Source: Przewalskia tangutica (taxonomy: Eukaryota; Streptophyta; Magnoliopsida; Solanales; Solanaceae). Taken from it: DNA of 64,000 nt. Shown in pieces: positions 1 through 12,299 of this stretch. Position numbers and translations under genes: made by a program. How positions within the stretch are numbered: the stretch's first letter is position 1; the number at the start of each line of letters is the position of its first letter. The notes beneath the pieces were generated by a model. That model was not told the DNA's origin and ran no database searches. It was given only the letters and a program-made list of their open reading frames with translations. The stretch is from positions 6,014,001 through 6,078,000 of the forward strand of contig CM056729.1 of NCBI GenBank assembly GCA_029844215.1. Direction: 5' to 3'.

Positions 1-3
1 TCA

Positions 4-804
4 ATGTCATTTGATATTATTCATAGTGATTTGTGGACATCTCCGGTTCTCAGTTCTATGAGTCATCGTTATTATGTTTTATTCTTAGATGACAATTCTA
101 AATATTTATGGACGTTTCCAATTGCGAAAAAATCTCAAGTTTTTTTCATTTTCATAAAATTTAGGGCTTTCATAAGAACACAATTTGAACGGAAAATAAA
201 AAAAATTCAATGTGATAACGGCAAAGAGTATGACAATGAGGAATTTAGGGAGTTTTGTGCTCAAAATGAGATAAATTTTCATTTTTTTTATCCTCATACA
301 TCTTCACATAATGGAAAAGCTGAGCGAAAAATTCGTACTATTAATAATATTGTCCGCACTTTATTGGTTCATTCTTTCGTTCCTCCATTATTTTGGCATC
401 ATGCACTACAAATGGCTACCGATCTACTCAATATTCTTCCTTCTAAAGGTTTGACATATTCATCCCCTCTCAAAGTCTTATATAATAAGTCTCCGTCATA
501 TTCTCATCTTAGGATCTTCGGATGTTTATGTTATCCACTGTTTCCATCCACTACAATCAACAAACTTCAGACACGTTCTACTCCTTGTGTGTTTTTGGGT
601 TTTCCGTCAAATCAATGTGGTTATAAATGCTTTGATTTGTCCTATAAACGAATCAGTCATGTTCTCTTTGATGAATCCCAATTTCCCTTTTCTAAAGTAG
701 AAAAACCCGTGCCTAGTTCTTATGATTTTTTGGATGAGTATATATCCCCCTATGTTTTACGTCATTTTTCAGATTTGCCCAAAAAAATGTGCTCCTCGCC
801 CTAG
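4..804 (+). pseudogene. copia integrase core (rve), partial
   Basis: A 266-residue open frame begins at the integrase catalytic core. The DDE triad is visible as D9 (IIHSDLW), D71 (QCDNGKEY) and E107 (GKAERKI), with the D-x35-E spacing of retroviral-type integrases. Downstream is the copia block KVLYNKSP...LRIFGCLCYP and the VFLGFPSNQ motif. The zinc-binding N-terminus lies outside the window. The reading frame ends at a stop at 802-804, before the RT, so no gag-pol polyprotein is possible. The protein would insert retroelement cDNA into nuclear DNA if it were intact. Confidence 0.9.
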
Positions 805-1003
805 CGCCACGGCGCCTTCGACGGTAATTCCAAAAATTCCCGAAAATTCACCCAATCCAGCCCAGAGTCTTGGTCCAGTCACTCGCAGTTAACAGGATAT
901 CTTTAAACCTAAAAGACATTTCAATTTGAATTTTAATGTTCTGAAATCCCTCTTACCCCCTAATCATGTGTATGTCTTAAATGACCCTAATTGAAAAATT
1001 GTC

Positions 1004-1648
1004 ATGACCGAGGAATATAATGCTCTTATTGATAATAAGACGTGGGAGTTGGTATCCCGTCCATCTGGTGTTAATATTATTCGGTCTATGTGGATTTTTA
1101 TTCATAAGGAAAATTCTGATGGTTCATTTGCAAGACATAGGGCTAGACTTGTAGGTGATGGTAAGACTCAACATGTTGGTTTGGATTGTGGTGAGACATT
1201 TAGCCCGGTGGTCAAGACGGCTACCATTCGCACTGTGCTCTTCTTGGCTCTTTCAAAATCATGGCCCATTCATCAGCTAGATATGAAGAATGTTTTTCTA
1301 CATGGTGATCTTCAGGAGACAGTGTATATGCATCAACCGTTGGGGTTCAGGGATACTAGATATCCTAATTATGTCTGTCTATTGAAGAAGTCCTTGTATG
1401 GACTTAAGCAGTCTCCACGGGCTTGGTATAAGAGGTTTGTTGATTTTGTTTCGATTATGGGTTTTTCTCACAGCAGGTCTGATAATTCATTGTTCATATA
1501 TCGTCAGGGTTCTTCCATGACTTATATATTATTATATGTTGATGATATTATCATGACTGTCTCTTCTGCTGCTTTAAGAAAGTCTATTATAATAATGTTC
1601 AATTCTAAGTTTGCCATGAAAGAATTGGGACCCTTACCTATTTTTTAG
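1004..1648 (+). pseudogene. copia reverse transcriptase (RVT_2), C-terminally truncated
   Basis: A 214-residue open frame matches the plant copia RT. Landmarks are NKTWELV (11-17), ETFSPVV (64-70), QLDMKNVFLHG with the first catalytic Asp at D93, LYGLKQSPRAWY (131-142) and the YVDD active site at 178-181. The frame breaks right after KELG, where a complete copia RT continues with YFLGIE and another ~60 residues before RNase H. It is therefore a 3'-truncated remnant of the same insertion as the integrase upstream. Confidence 0.9.
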
Positions 1649-1649
1649 G

Positions 1650-2590
1650 TAAAGGAAACCCAAAGGATTCCCTATACACTTTAACACACATCTCACTAGA
1701 AGTGCACATATACACTTGAATGGAGGAGGAAAACGAGAATTGTTTGTTAAACCTAATCTATTATTAATTATACTATTGTCACTTGGCAGGTGTAGAAGCT
1801 GAAAACTATATTAAAAAAGGATCAGAATAATAAATCTGACATGACTGCACTTAGTCCTAATTCCATTGGTTCGCTGGTAATACTAATATACTATTTATTA
1901 GTTTAAGTAGAAACCATTTCTTTCCTTAATAATTTTATCCTTGTCTTACTTTAATTTTTTATACAATGATAACACTATAATGTATCAAGCAAATAAAAGC
2001 TCATCTCCTATTACCTACTTATATGTGTAGCTAGTCTCAAACTTAGATTAATTAATTAATTAATATATAAATTAATACCCAAAAGAAAGTGTATTATTAA
2101 TACACTTATCTAACACTGCATGCATATTATATTATAAGTTTATTTTATTATGATAAAGTTGATATTTTTATTGCAGCCAATAATTCTTGGTGGATTACCA
2201 AATATAATTTAATTTTACTAGTTATCTTCGTGTCATCCTTTTAAATTTAATAGTTTTAAAATTAATAAGATATATACAGTTGCTAAGAGTTGACTAGAAT
2301 AATTTATCAGTTATTATGGGAAAAAAACTTAAATTCTCTTTACACTTTACCATTCTACTCCACTAGTTATTATTGCAATATTCTTGTACTGTTTGTTGTG
2401 ATGATCTTCAATATTCCTCTTAGAATTATTTTCTGTTCTTATAGATTTTTTAATTTAGCCTTTTAACTTTTTCACACATAGATATCTTTTTTTTTTTCTT
2501 TTTTCTTTCCCTGTAGATCTAAGTAGGGTTTTTATCTCTATTTAGATCTGCACTATATATTCCCTATTACCAATCCTCGAACGTTCTCCT
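1650..2590. other. AT-rich intergenic DNA, nothing recognised
   Basis: Very AT-rich sequence with short ATTA runs near 2049-2064 and a T-rich tract near 2488-2500. No coding frame, LTR or RNA gene could be supported. Confidence 0.6.
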
Positions 2591-2665
2591 GAGGTAAGAG
2601 TAAGGTATGCATGCATTTTATCATTTTCAGACCCTACTTATGGGTTTACACTTTTTATTTTTATT
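2590..2665 (+). repeat. possible diverged Solanaceae SINE 3' segment
   Basis: The stretch reads like a decayed form of the common Solanaceae SINE 3' module: GAGGTAAGAGTAAGGT, then a CAGACCCTACTTATGGG block and TTTACAC. I recognise this from memory of the family consensus, not from an alignment, and several positions differ. No target duplication was found. Confidence 0.4.
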
Positions 2666-3179
2666 TTTTATTATATAAGAGGTAAGGGAAGAAAAATGTG
2701 AAGGAGATTACAACGTGGGGATTCAACCATCACCAATACGGTAAAAGTTCAGGTAGTCAGCCAAATGAGCTACTAAATCCCTACTTGTGACTTTATGGGC
2801 ATGTTATTGTTGATTCTGAACTTCGTTCGGCCAATCGAACCTTATCGAACTCTTTCTTTTGTTGAATAAAAAAGATTTGTTCCAAAATAACAGATACCAA
2901 AAAGATCACCTTTGAAAAAAAAGAAACTCAGTAGGCCTTCAGAACAAAATGTGATTATGTTCATGCTTCAGACGATCCCATTCATCGAAAAACATTTTTT
3001 ACGGGATCTCTAGCTACCAAAATTTTAAATTCTGGTTCTGGCGAACGAATAATTCAATCAAGACAAAATCATTTACAATCTTGTCATCTCTCTTATTTGT
3101 CTTTTCAACCTCAATCAATCTCTCATCTACCACATCATCGATATTTTTGGCTCTTTCAACACTTTTCCACTTCTAGTAG

Positions 3180-4574
3180 AGATAGTTAGAAATGAGACAC
3201 CCCTCCCCCTTCATTTTTTGGATTCATCACCGTATAGCTAGGAAGGGTCCCCTTTGGTCTTGAGTTTAGTGTAGGAGCGATTTTTCCCAATTGACTTTCT
3301 AGTTGCTTGATAGATGTTGAATATGAGGATATAAGATTCTTGAGCTCCTTTATGTTGGCCTCAAACTTGTTTTGATTTTTTAACATCCTAGACAATATTT
3401 CTTTAATATTTGAACTAACGGGATTGCTAGTAGACTCATGATTGTGGTAAGGATGAGGTTTGGTAGGTTATTGGTATGCTTGCCTCCTAGGTGAAACATA
3501 AAGGTTGGAGCTCCGATTTTGGTAACCATTATTGTTATTATCTCTCCACCCCATTAATTTCTCTCTCTCTAATTAGGGTTGTCTTGATCATTTTTCCAAC
3601 CTTGATTCTCGCCTTGATTACTAGATCACCACGGTAGGCTCGATCCTTAGTAATTAGGGAAGACCCCCCATGCATATTGTTTACAAAGTTCATATCTTCC
3701 TCAATTTCATTATACCCTTCATGATCATAGGGTGTCATCTCGGTTGCACCTTGCTTAGGAGTCATGATTGTTACTGCATTGACTTTCTTGGTCCCTTTCT
3801 CCATCACATGCTTAGTAAGGACTGCCATTTGGGTCATCAATTGCGCCATAGTCTCGCCCATCTCTTTCTCATTCTTCGATGTCTCTCTACATAAGACTTT
3901 TGAGGGACCTCCCCCAACTACCTCCTACGCTCTTGTGTGCCAAGCATGATTCGTCTTTATTAGCTTATCAACAATCTCACTCACCACGGTAAATGAATTA
4001 TCCATCAATACACCTTTCGTTATATTGTTGGTCACCGATTTGTTGACCGAATCAAGTGCCCGATAGAATATTTGGAGCAATACATCATCGCTAAACCTAT
4101 GGTTATAACATTGTTTGAGCTTCTTTTTAAACCTTAGTCATGCTTCATGCAATACTTCACCCAGCAATTGACGAAACATTAAGATCTCATCTATGAGTTG
4201 GAGCATGCGAGCCGACAGGAAGAACCTCTCAAGAAATGCCTCCACCAATTTGCTCCATGTAGTAATGGACTCGGAAAGCAAGTCATCCATCAAATAGTTA
4301 TCTCCCCCGTTAGAGAGAATGGGAAGAGCCTTAGCTTCACGGCGTCTTCGGACACATTGAGATGACAGAAAGCGAAACACACTTTGTTGAAGTTCCTCAA
4401 GTGTGTATTCAGATCGTCTGATGTCAATCCTCTGAATAGGCCCTTGTTGTTGAGCATATAGAGCATAGTTGGGATTATGTGGAAACTCGCATTTCCTAGA
4501 ATTTAGGGTGGCCAAATGGCATTAGCAAATGTTGTCATCTCTACGTTTCCCTCATCATCGTACAACTCCGTCAT
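3180..4574 (-). pseudogene. Ty3/gypsy gag remnant
   Basis: Read on the minus strand from an ATG at 4574, the sequence encodes a plant Ty3/gypsy gag: MTELYDDEGNVE, then a stop, then the gag core (4515-4138) with the TTWSKLVEAFLERFF motif, the block DDVLLQIFYRALDSVNK (about 4110-4040), a Met-rich region (3861-3538) and the C-terminal LISSYSTSIKQLESQLG segment with STRP-like LNSRPKGTLP (3395-3186). At least three stops or frameshifts interrupt it. Gag would form the virus-like particle. Pol is absent, so this is an isolated 5' fragment of an element, most like the Athila/Tat side of Ty3/gypsy by gag wording. Confidence 0.8.
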
Positions 4575-4760
4575 AACACCTACACCACAAACACAACAAG
4601 TATACGTAAATTTAGAAATAAAGATTTTAGCAAAATAATAATACTACAAATAGAAAATTTCAAGATCGTATTCCTTCGTAAAGGAGCCAAAATTTGATCT
4701 TGACCAAGTTACACCTTTAAATGATATAACACGACCATTGTCAAATATAGTAAACCAACT
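4575..4760 (-). mobile_element. degenerate leader and PBS region of the gypsy remnant
   Basis: On the minus strand, the sequence at about 4675-4700 contains AAATTTTGGCTCC, close to the AAATTTTGGCGCC start of the leader common in plant Athila-type elements. It lies about 110 bp before the gag ATG, as expected for a PBS and leader. The LTR beyond it (upwards from about 4700) could not be delimited. Confidence 0.45.
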
Positions 4761-6054
4761 TGGTTTGGGTCGAATCCCACAAAGAACACGATGAGAAATT
4801 ACTCTATTCACTTTGTATCATGGCATTACTAATTACTTTACTTCTATGGTAATCAAGTTTATTTATTTGTTTATTTAACTAATTAATTGATCACGTCAAT
4901 TATCAATTAATGTATCAAGTAAGTTGGAGTGCTAAGGTTATGACTTAATGTATGAACGCGGTGTTGGGTTTTATTAAAGTGGGTGTAATAAGTGTGATAT
5001 GAGCAATGAAGACTAATATCTAGGTGAGAATTTCTCAATTGACACACCTAATTTTACGGTAACATATATGAACATCCATTATTACTCTTAATTGAATCCC
5101 TTCTAATTAAAATTGAAAGTCATTAAATGAAGTTTAAAGTATCAAATACTAATTAACTTACCTCATTCCTAGACTCTATTCTTCCTACAAATATCAGCAA
5201 TGTGACCATACTTCTTGAAGGTACTGCAAATATATGGTTTCAAGTCATATTCTACTCAGAGAGCAATGATATCACCCTTTTTACCTCAATAAGCAACCTA
5301 GCAAAATTCAACACATTCTCCCTATCTTGCTAAGTCCTCGAGCACTCCAATATTTGAAATCCAATCTTGGGAATTTAACCAATATAGGCACCGAATTCAG
5401 TTCTTCCCTAGAAAACTCCATGTCAGGATACCAATCTTTGACAATAAATGACTTATTATCAAAGTGATATATACCTCTTTGCTACACTCTAGCTCTGTTC
5501 TCCTCAGTATGAAACCTTACTAAAATGATTTCATTCTTCATCATAACAACTTTGTTAATATCTATACTACAACAACAATATATCCAGTGAAATTCCACGA
5601 CGTGGTATTTGTTAATATCTATCTTCCCCCGTAATCGTTGTATGATTCCATTCAGGACAGCAAAAGGGGGATGGGTACCCAACACATAACAAACAACTGC
5701 AGTACTCCAATACTTTATCTCTGAGCTAATATCATCTCACTCAATCTCAATCCCCTTCAGTCTGAGGACTTACATATTCTAATTTAAACAGCATTCAAAT
5801 TTTTTGTGATATCAAATGCATCCCATACAGATGGTGCTCTAGTCCTTTTGCCTATTGGCAGGCGCAGGTACGCTAACGTGAACCGAGAGAACGTGATTGA
5901 TAATCTTTCAATTTTTTCTTCAACCATCATATTCCCTATCTTTTGCTACATTCATGCCAAAAAAAACGAATAATCTTCGCATCCATCAATGACATGAAAC
6001 ATACAGATTTATAAACTTAAAAGATCAGGCTGACGTGGTTTACATGACTGACGT
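4760..6054. other. intergenic, possibly decayed LTR of the gypsy remnant
   Basis: AT-rich sequence with short open frames only (for example 5685-5482 on the minus strand), none with recognisable domains. Part of it may be the 5' LTR of the gag remnant in minus orientation, but no TG...CA ends or duplicate copy exist in the window to prove that. Confidence 0.4.
5565..5620 (-). repeat. possible SINE 3' fragment, reverse orientation
   Basis: TACTACAACAACAATATATC followed by CAGTGAAATTCCAC resembles the reversed 3' end of a Solanaceae SINE (the usual form has a CAACAACAACATACCCAGTG core). It is short and diverged. Confidence 0.35.
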
Positions 6055-6148
6055 GGTTTGCAGGCTACTGCGTCAGTCCGGGGTTTACCCTGTGCGCACT
6101 CGAAAGAGTAGCGGCTGCGGGTTCCTTCGTCAACAAAAAAAAAAAAAA
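6055..6148 (+). repeat. SINE 3' part with poly(A) tail
   Basis: The segment GGTTTACCCTGTGCGCAC, then AGTAGCGGCTGCGGGTTCC and a 14-base poly(A) at 6135-6148, has the form of the tail of a Solanaceae tRNA-derived SINE. A duplicated TGACGTGGTTT lies at about 6032-6060 just upstream. I see no clear A box and B box or flanking target duplication, so I call only the 3' part. Confidence 0.6.
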
Positions 6149-6225
6149 TCAGAAGTTTTATCTTAAAGTGTGATCTAATTATTATTTTGTTCTACCTTAT
6201 TCTTTTCAAAATTAACACTAAGCTA

Positions 6226-6343
6226 GCGTTTGATCATAGATTTAGTTAAAACTTGAAATTAATTTTATGAGTGGAAGTGAAATTTCACCTGAAAAGGGAT
6301 TTGGACAATTTTTTGGAACTTCGAATTCTTTTGAAGATAGTTT
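6226..6343. mobile_element. left half of a MITE split by copia-1
   Basis: The end GCGTTTGATCATAGATTT here is matched in inverted form by the sequence after copia-1 (AAAATCTATGACTAAATTGG, about 14240-14262). Removing copia-1 and one copy of its AGTTT duplication rejoins a roughly 200-bp hairpin-ended element. The same terminal 17 bases recur at 21948-21964 inside the bHLH gene. Confidence 0.55.
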
Positions 6344-6596
6344 TGTAAAAGCACTAAAGTGTTAGAGGGTTAGAATGGTCATTTTACGTCAAAGGGTAGA
6401 ATAGTCTTTTCTACATTTATTATTTTGTACACTGTATATGTACATTGTAGATATTATTGGAGAAGTTATCAGATTAAATTTTCTCCCAAGAAACCTAACG
6501 TACCTTCTTCCCTCTTCTTCCTGAAAACCCAGTTACTAAATCCTTCTTGCTTCATTCTTCTTGGTCTGTGAATATGGATTTCGATGTAGTTTGACA
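6344..6596 (+). repeat. copia-1 5' LTR (253 bp)
   Basis: Starts TGTAAAAGCACT and ends TGTAGTTTGACA, immediately followed by the PBS. It matches 13919-14172 over its whole length apart from three substitutions and one single-base indel. The preceding five bases AGTTT are the target duplication. Confidence 0.95.
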
Positions 6597-6608
6597 TGGT
6601 ATCAGAGC
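6597..6608 (+). promoter_or_regulatory. copia-1 primer binding site for initiator Met-tRNA
   Basis: TGGTATCAGAGC directly abuts the 5' LTR. It is the standard plant copia PBS, complementary to the 3' end of initiator methionine tRNA. Confidence 0.95.
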
Positions 6609-6810
6609 AGGTTACTCAATCTTTTGGAGATTTCTGAAAACACATTGAAGAAACTTCGATCGATTGAGATCTTGAGATCCGGATTTGCGCAAAGCAAGAT
6701 ACAACTAAATTTCAAGCACAATCGGGGACATGCAATGGAAGATCTGAACTCTTACTAGTTGATTTGGAAAATTTCATGATAAAATAGGGGAATCGGAGGT
6801 TAGTACTGAT

Positions 6811-7740
6811 ATGGAGACTGGTGGAGATAATGTGGTGAGTGCAACAGCAGCGATTAGCATCGATCACAACCATCATCTCAATCTATTTCCGTCGGATGCA
6901 CCTGGATCGCTTACTGTTGGTGTAGTATTGACTGGAATGGAGAATTACACGCTGTGGAACAGGGCAATGAAGTTAGCGTTGCTAGGCAAGAACAAGATCA
7001 GATTCATTGATGGAACTGTTAGGAGAGAGTCTTTCAATGAAAATCTTGTGAGTGTATGGTATATATGTAATGCGATTGTAGTTTCGTGGTTGATGGGAAA
7101 TGTAAGCAAAAGCCTGCTTACTGGTATGTTGTTTAATTCTGATTCTCACGCAATATGGGAAGATTTGAGAGATAGGTTCGATAAGGTGAATATCTCAAGA
7201 ACTTTTCAATTGCATAAGGAAATATCTTCAACAAGACAGGGTACGGTGCCAGTTTCTGTATACTATTTCAAACTTAAGGATCTATGGGATGAGTATGATT
7301 CGATCATACCATTACCAAATTGCTGTCCAAAATCAAAAGAGTTTGTAGATCATACACGCACTGCAGGTTGCCGCATTCTTGATGGGGCTAAATGATGGCT
7401 ATGGTCAGGTGAGAAGTCAAGTGCTTATGATGCAGAAAATGCCCAACTTGAATCAAGTATATGTATGATTAACCAGGAGGAAAGCCAAAGGATAATTGGA
7501 AGTTCAACTAGGGGAATACAGGAGACTGTGAAATCTATGGCTATGCTTACTACCAAGGGTGGAAATGTAAAGAGAAGGAAGCCATATAACCCGAATGCGA
7601 TATGTGACTACTGTGGTATGAAGGGGCATTTCAAGGTGGATTGTGTCAAGCTAATGAAGTGTGACCATCATCGCAAGATCGCACATTCGGGATCGCTACA
7701 TACTACATGGCTATCCAGAGAATTTCAAAGGAAAAAGTAA
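6811..7740 (+). pseudogene. copia-1 gag with CCHC zinc knuckle
   Basis: The ATG at 6811 follows the leader. The first frame (6811-7395) has the plant copia gag N-terminal wording: LFPSDAPGSLTVGVVL, then NYTLWNRAMKLALLGKNK and a UBN2-like middle. It ends early and resumes in another frame (7465-7740) with the CCHC knuckle CDYCGMKGHFKVDC (C47, C50, H55, C60 of that frame). A second knuckle, present in copia-2 as CDYCKKTVHIEDDC, is destroyed here (CDHHRKIAHSGS). A Gln/Gly-rich segment with two imperfect 45-bp repeats (about 7845-7925) follows. Confidence 0.9.
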
Positions 7741-8026
7741 GAGGGCAAATGCAGTGTTTGGAGGAGATTATGGATTCGACAGTACTAGACATGGAGGACA
7801 GCAAGGTGGTGACACATCATATTATCAACAAAATGGAGGACAGTTTTATGAAGGAAACCAGTTCACACCAGCTCAACACCAGAATTGAGGACAGTATTAT
7901 GGAGGAAACCAGTTCACACCAGCTCAACACCAGCAATTACTCACAATGCTCAACAACAGATCTGGAGAATCCAGTGCAAGTGCAAACATGGCAGGTAAAA
8001 CCAATTCCTGTGAGAAACTGTTAAAA

Positions 8027-8533
8027 TGAATTCTAGATTCATGTGTTACTAATCATATGATTAGTAATCAAGGACATTTATATAATAAACATTTGGTAGA
8101 GAATGCAGGCATAGTTCAATTACCTACAGGAGAATCAACTAAGATTACACATGTTGGAGAATGTGACTTAGGAGAAGGTGATGTACGTAAGAATATCCTG
8201 TGTGTACCAAATTTCAGATTTAATCTCATGTCCATTTCAAAGGTGACAAGAGAATTAAATTGCAGTGTATCATTCTTTCCCCACTATTGTATATTTCAGG
8301 ATCTCTCATCTGGGAAGGTGAGGGGGATTGGGAATGAGGAGGATGGTTTATATGTGCTGGAAATAGACATACAAAATAAAGAAGGATTGCTGAGCAAGTG
8401 CCTGACAGCCATACAACCAGTGGATGCAAGTACTTGGCACCAAAGACTATGTCATGTTCATATTGCTGTTATGAAGAGGATTCCAATGTTTTCTGATTCA
8501 TCTTTTAATTTTAGTAACTGTGAAGTATGCCCT
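8027..8533 (+). pseudogene. copia-1 protease and GAG-pre-integrase, interrupted
   Basis: The aspartic protease signature reads stop-I-L-D-S-C-V-T-N-H-M from 8027. The usual Trp codon is TGA (8027-8029) and the Gly of the D-S/T-G active site is Cys, so the protease cannot be functional. The following frame (8057-8533) keeps GECDLGEGDV, the LMSISKVTREL motif and the GAG-pre-integrase HHCC segment WHQRLCHVH with SNCEVCP. It is cut after the codon for CP by the solo gypsy LTR that starts at 8534. Confidence 0.9.
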
Positions 8534-11210
8534 TGTCACGACCGACTCGGGGCTGATCGTGCCTCAAGGCACCCGTCAGTATACATCGAGAATAGCAATG
8601 AACATACATAATACATAAACTCGTATATAGCAACATCACCGCTGGCCGATAAGCGACGCCATAAAAATATACTTAATCAAAAGTATAACAGTACAACTAT
8701 GTCTTTACAACCCAAACCACGAATGTGACTACAGACCTCTAGGAATAACAACAGTGGCGGGACAGGGCCCCGCCATACCCCTGAATGTACAAAATACCTA
8801 CAGCATCAGGGAAAAGTCGTACCAACAAAACAAGCCTCCGGAGGAATGGAGCTTCTGACACTGAGCAATGATCCAAGAATGAGGATCCACCACCGCTACC
8901 CTACTGCGGCATTTAACGCAGCCCAGGAAGGGTCGATACCAATAGGTACTAAGTATGCGGCGGAAAAATACTGAAAATACCTCATAAGTCTAAAATAACT
9001 GGAGACATGTGTAAAATCAGTTTACATAACACTGTGCCTTACAAACAATGAGAATATCAAGCATATAATATACTGCATGAAAATAGGAAGCTCATGGTCA
9101 AAGCAAGGTCATCCGCCCCGCAGTATCATTAAGCACTCCTACTCCTAGGACTATTTCACCCGCATGGGTCATGTGGACCCGCATGAGGTATTCCTCGCAT
9201 AGGCTGTACTCATCCGCATGAGACTATTTCACCCGCATGAGTCCTACGGACTCGCATGAGGTATTCCTCGCATCGTGGGTAGCAAACCCACGGAATATGC
9301 AAATGCCACAACCCGGGGAATGACCCCGTAATAAATAATAATAATATATATCATTAGCACAAACCGGTTATCACACATAATACAAGCAAGTTAAGAAACC
9401 CCTTAACTTCTTATTAATCTTGTTCACACACCTTCTCATTTTAGTTTACTTAAGGCACTAACATGTCTTTTATGAAATCCGGGAATTTAACCCAAAGTAT
9501 TATACTATGTGCTTCTACTCTTTTAAAACCTTAGGCAATTTATGCCTTAAAATCAATTTTCCTTTCACAACCTCAAATCATTTATCCGTACTCATTTTTT
9601 TTCTTAGAGTAAATCTTCCTTTATTAACTTTCCATAAAGCTAATATAATCAACTTCCATAAAGTCATTATATTAACGTTATACCTTATTCAAATACATTT
9701 TCCTAAAACTCAAGGGACTTACACTTTTAAAAAGAAACAAGAATCATATACTTGAACACATCAAGTCCCTTAACTTTGAAAACTCAAGACATCCTTAGTA
9801 CTTTTTAAAGAAATGAGTTAATCCCCCCTTACTCACAAAACTTGACCATCCTTAAAACAAGTAAGGGATATCAAACCTTGTACGTCTATCGTACTATATA
9901 GGTAAAACCATTCATGCTCAAGAGATAGGAAAGTTCCACATACCTCTTCGGTCAATCCACTTGCTAAGTCCAAAATACCGCACGTAGTATGTCAACCTAT
10001 AATGACCATAATACGTTTATTAACCTCTAGTTACAACGTAGAATATTCCAAGTGCAAAGTCCCTAAATTCTATGGAAAATCGGGCAGCATTTCCTTTGTT
10101 TCTACATACTTTGCCACCTTTTTCAAGGCCGAAATCAACATCCAAACGCCACTTTTAAGGCCCAACAGTCCAAACATTTCAAAGGGGATTACACACCTAA
10201 TCTAGGATGTGTAAAATTCTGCCCCACAATGTATAACAAATAACTTAACAAGTTTAAGATAGTATTTTGGCTACAACATGCTTACATAACTTTCTTATCC
10301 AATCCTTTCATATCCAAACCATAGTTCTTACATGCAATTTATCTAAGAGCCATATTTCCAACTACAAGTTCTTTCTTCTTTACATGCAACACCAAAAACT
10401 AGCTACAAGAGAAGAATTGTTACCTTAGAGCTTTAGCCAAATTAACCCAACAAGGTTTGCTAGCCTCCTTTCCGAAAACACCACCACAATAACTCCTACA
10501 AGCTTGCAAACAAGTTTCCTCCTTGCCACACTTTTCAGATTTTTCTCAATCCTTGATTTCCTTTAGATTTTCTAGAGAGAAAGAAGAGCTTTTATTCTTA
10601 GAGAGAGATGAGAGCTTGAAGAATAACCAAGTCTTATAGACTTGGTCAATAAGTAGTACATGCAAAATCAGATGGGGGGGACACTTGTCACCCTCCCATG
10701 ACCTTTTTTAAAACAAAACAGTTCAGATTTTTCCACTTAACCTCGCAGAACCCGCCTCGGCGCGGCCTGCGGCCGTGGCCACGCTAAACCTCTGCCGACT
10801 CCCAGAACTTTCCGGCGCCGCGGCCCTACTTCCCGGCGCCGCGACGCTGTAACTTCAGTGAACACTCAGGTAATCTGGCATCGCGGACCTGCATCCGGCG
10901 CCGCGACCCTGTGGCTCCAGACCGAAACACTTTTCTGCCACATTGCGCACTGAACTTGTAATTTCCATAACTTTCTACTCCGATGTCCTATCGACGAACG
11001 GTTGGTTGCGTTGGAAACTAGACTCAACGAACTACGCGCTAAGCCTTTGAAACATCTAGGAACTCTCAATGCAACGAGTCATAACCTGTCCCAAAGTTGA
11101 CTAAAACTCGTCCGAAACAATCCGTCAACCTATCTTTCGAAAATTTTAAGTCTTACACCCTTTCGTACGCTCTGATACGCGTGACCTGAACTACGGGGTG
11201 TAACAGCCCT
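8529..11210 (-). mobile_element. solo LTR of a Tekay/Del-type chromovirus, inserted in copia-1
   Basis: The LTR occupies 8534-11205 (2672 bp), flanked by the 5-bp duplication GCCCT (8529-8533 and 11206-11210). Read on the minus strand it starts TGTTACACCCCGTAGTTC and ends GGTCGTGACA, the same ends as the LTRs of the full element at 31220-41065 and the solo LTR at 61011-63746. It lies exactly between the GAG-pre-integrase and integrase codons of copia-1. This copy lacks the ~50-bp minisatellite present in the other copies. Short open frames inside it have no recognisable domain. Confidence 0.92.
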
Positions 11211-12000
11211 ATGGCTAAACAATATAGAAAACCATTCCCTGTAAGTTCAAGTAGAGCTTCATGACCTTTTCAATTGTTACACATGGATGTATGGGGGCCA
11301 TATAAAGTTGATACGTATAATGGAATGAGATACTTTCTGACTATTGTTGATGACTTTTCTAGATGGACTTGGATTTTCTTAATGAGGCTTAAGACAGATG
11401 TGAGCACACTTCTTAGGCATTTCTTCACTGAAATACATACTCAGTTTGATGTGAAAATAAAGAAGATAAGATCAGACAATGGTACCGAATTCTTTAACCA
11501 ACAATGTAAAAATCTGTTCCAACAACATGGTGTGATACATGAGAGTTCTTGTCCTTATACACCTCAACAAAATGGGGTGGTAGAAAGAAAACAGACACCT
11601 GTTAGAAACTGCAAGGACCATTAAAATTCAGGGAAATATACCAGATGTGTTTTGGGGTTACTGTGTGGAAGTAACAACATACATCCTAAATAGAATCCCA
11701 TCTACTACCTTAGGGAATAAATCACCTTATGAATTACTGTATAACAAATGCCCTTCACTCTCACATTTGAGGGTAGTAGGTTGTTTATGTTTTGCCACTA
11801 CCTTGCCCAGACAAGACAAGTTCAGTCCTAGGGCTACAAGATCTGTGCTTCTGGGATATGGAAGTACACAAAAGGGTTACAAACTTTATGATCTGGATAA
11901 ACAACTAATCTTCATGTGCAGGGATGTTGTTTTCATGGAAACAATCTTTCCATTCAGAGACAGTGCATGTGACATGGATATTTGTATTCAAACACATGAT
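11211..12000 (+). pseudogene. copia-1 integrase
   Basis: After the solo LTR the integrase resumes. In the frame from 11274 the DDE triad is D5 (LLHMDVWG region), D68 (KIRSDNGTEF) and E104 (GVVERK), with D-x35-E spacing. A frameshift near 11605-11647 moves the rest into the next frame, where the copia integrase C-terminal block continues: NKSPYELLYNKCPS, LRVVGCLCFAT and SVLLGYGSTQKGYKLYD. The first frame change follows VVERKQT. Confidence 0.9.
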
Positions 12001-12299
12001 CATTTTTGTTATGATGATCTGGTTTTCCATCAGCCAACAAGATCTCCCCAGCACAGTCCTATTACTGATACAGTGACAGCTGATACACAACTTGCTGATG
12101 CTGGACATGATGATACACCAGTAGGCCAAGCCACTCAAACAAATAATTACACTGCTAGAAAATCTACCAGAACTGGTAGACCTCCCATATGGCATAAGGA
12201 CTATGTAACTCAGCAAGGATCCACCAGTTGCCTTTACTCAATATCAGATGGCATGGATTATGGAAGAGTGTCACCTACATATCAGACATTTATTGCTCA

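Larger units (their letters stand above)
1..1650 (+). mobile_element. Ty1/copia retrotransposon fragment, truncated at both ends
   Basis: The window opens inside a copia pol region: integrase core (4-804), a degenerate linker (805-1003) and the reverse transcriptase N-terminal two thirds (1004-1648). Integrase before RT is the Ty1/copia order. Homology stops at about 1650 just after the RT motif KELGPL, so the RT end, RNase H and 3' LTR are missing. No LTR or target duplication is visible. The linker has stops and the two halves lie in different frames, so it is dead. The same family is seen at 20402-20597 and, more diverged, at 59030-64000. Confidence 0.9.
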
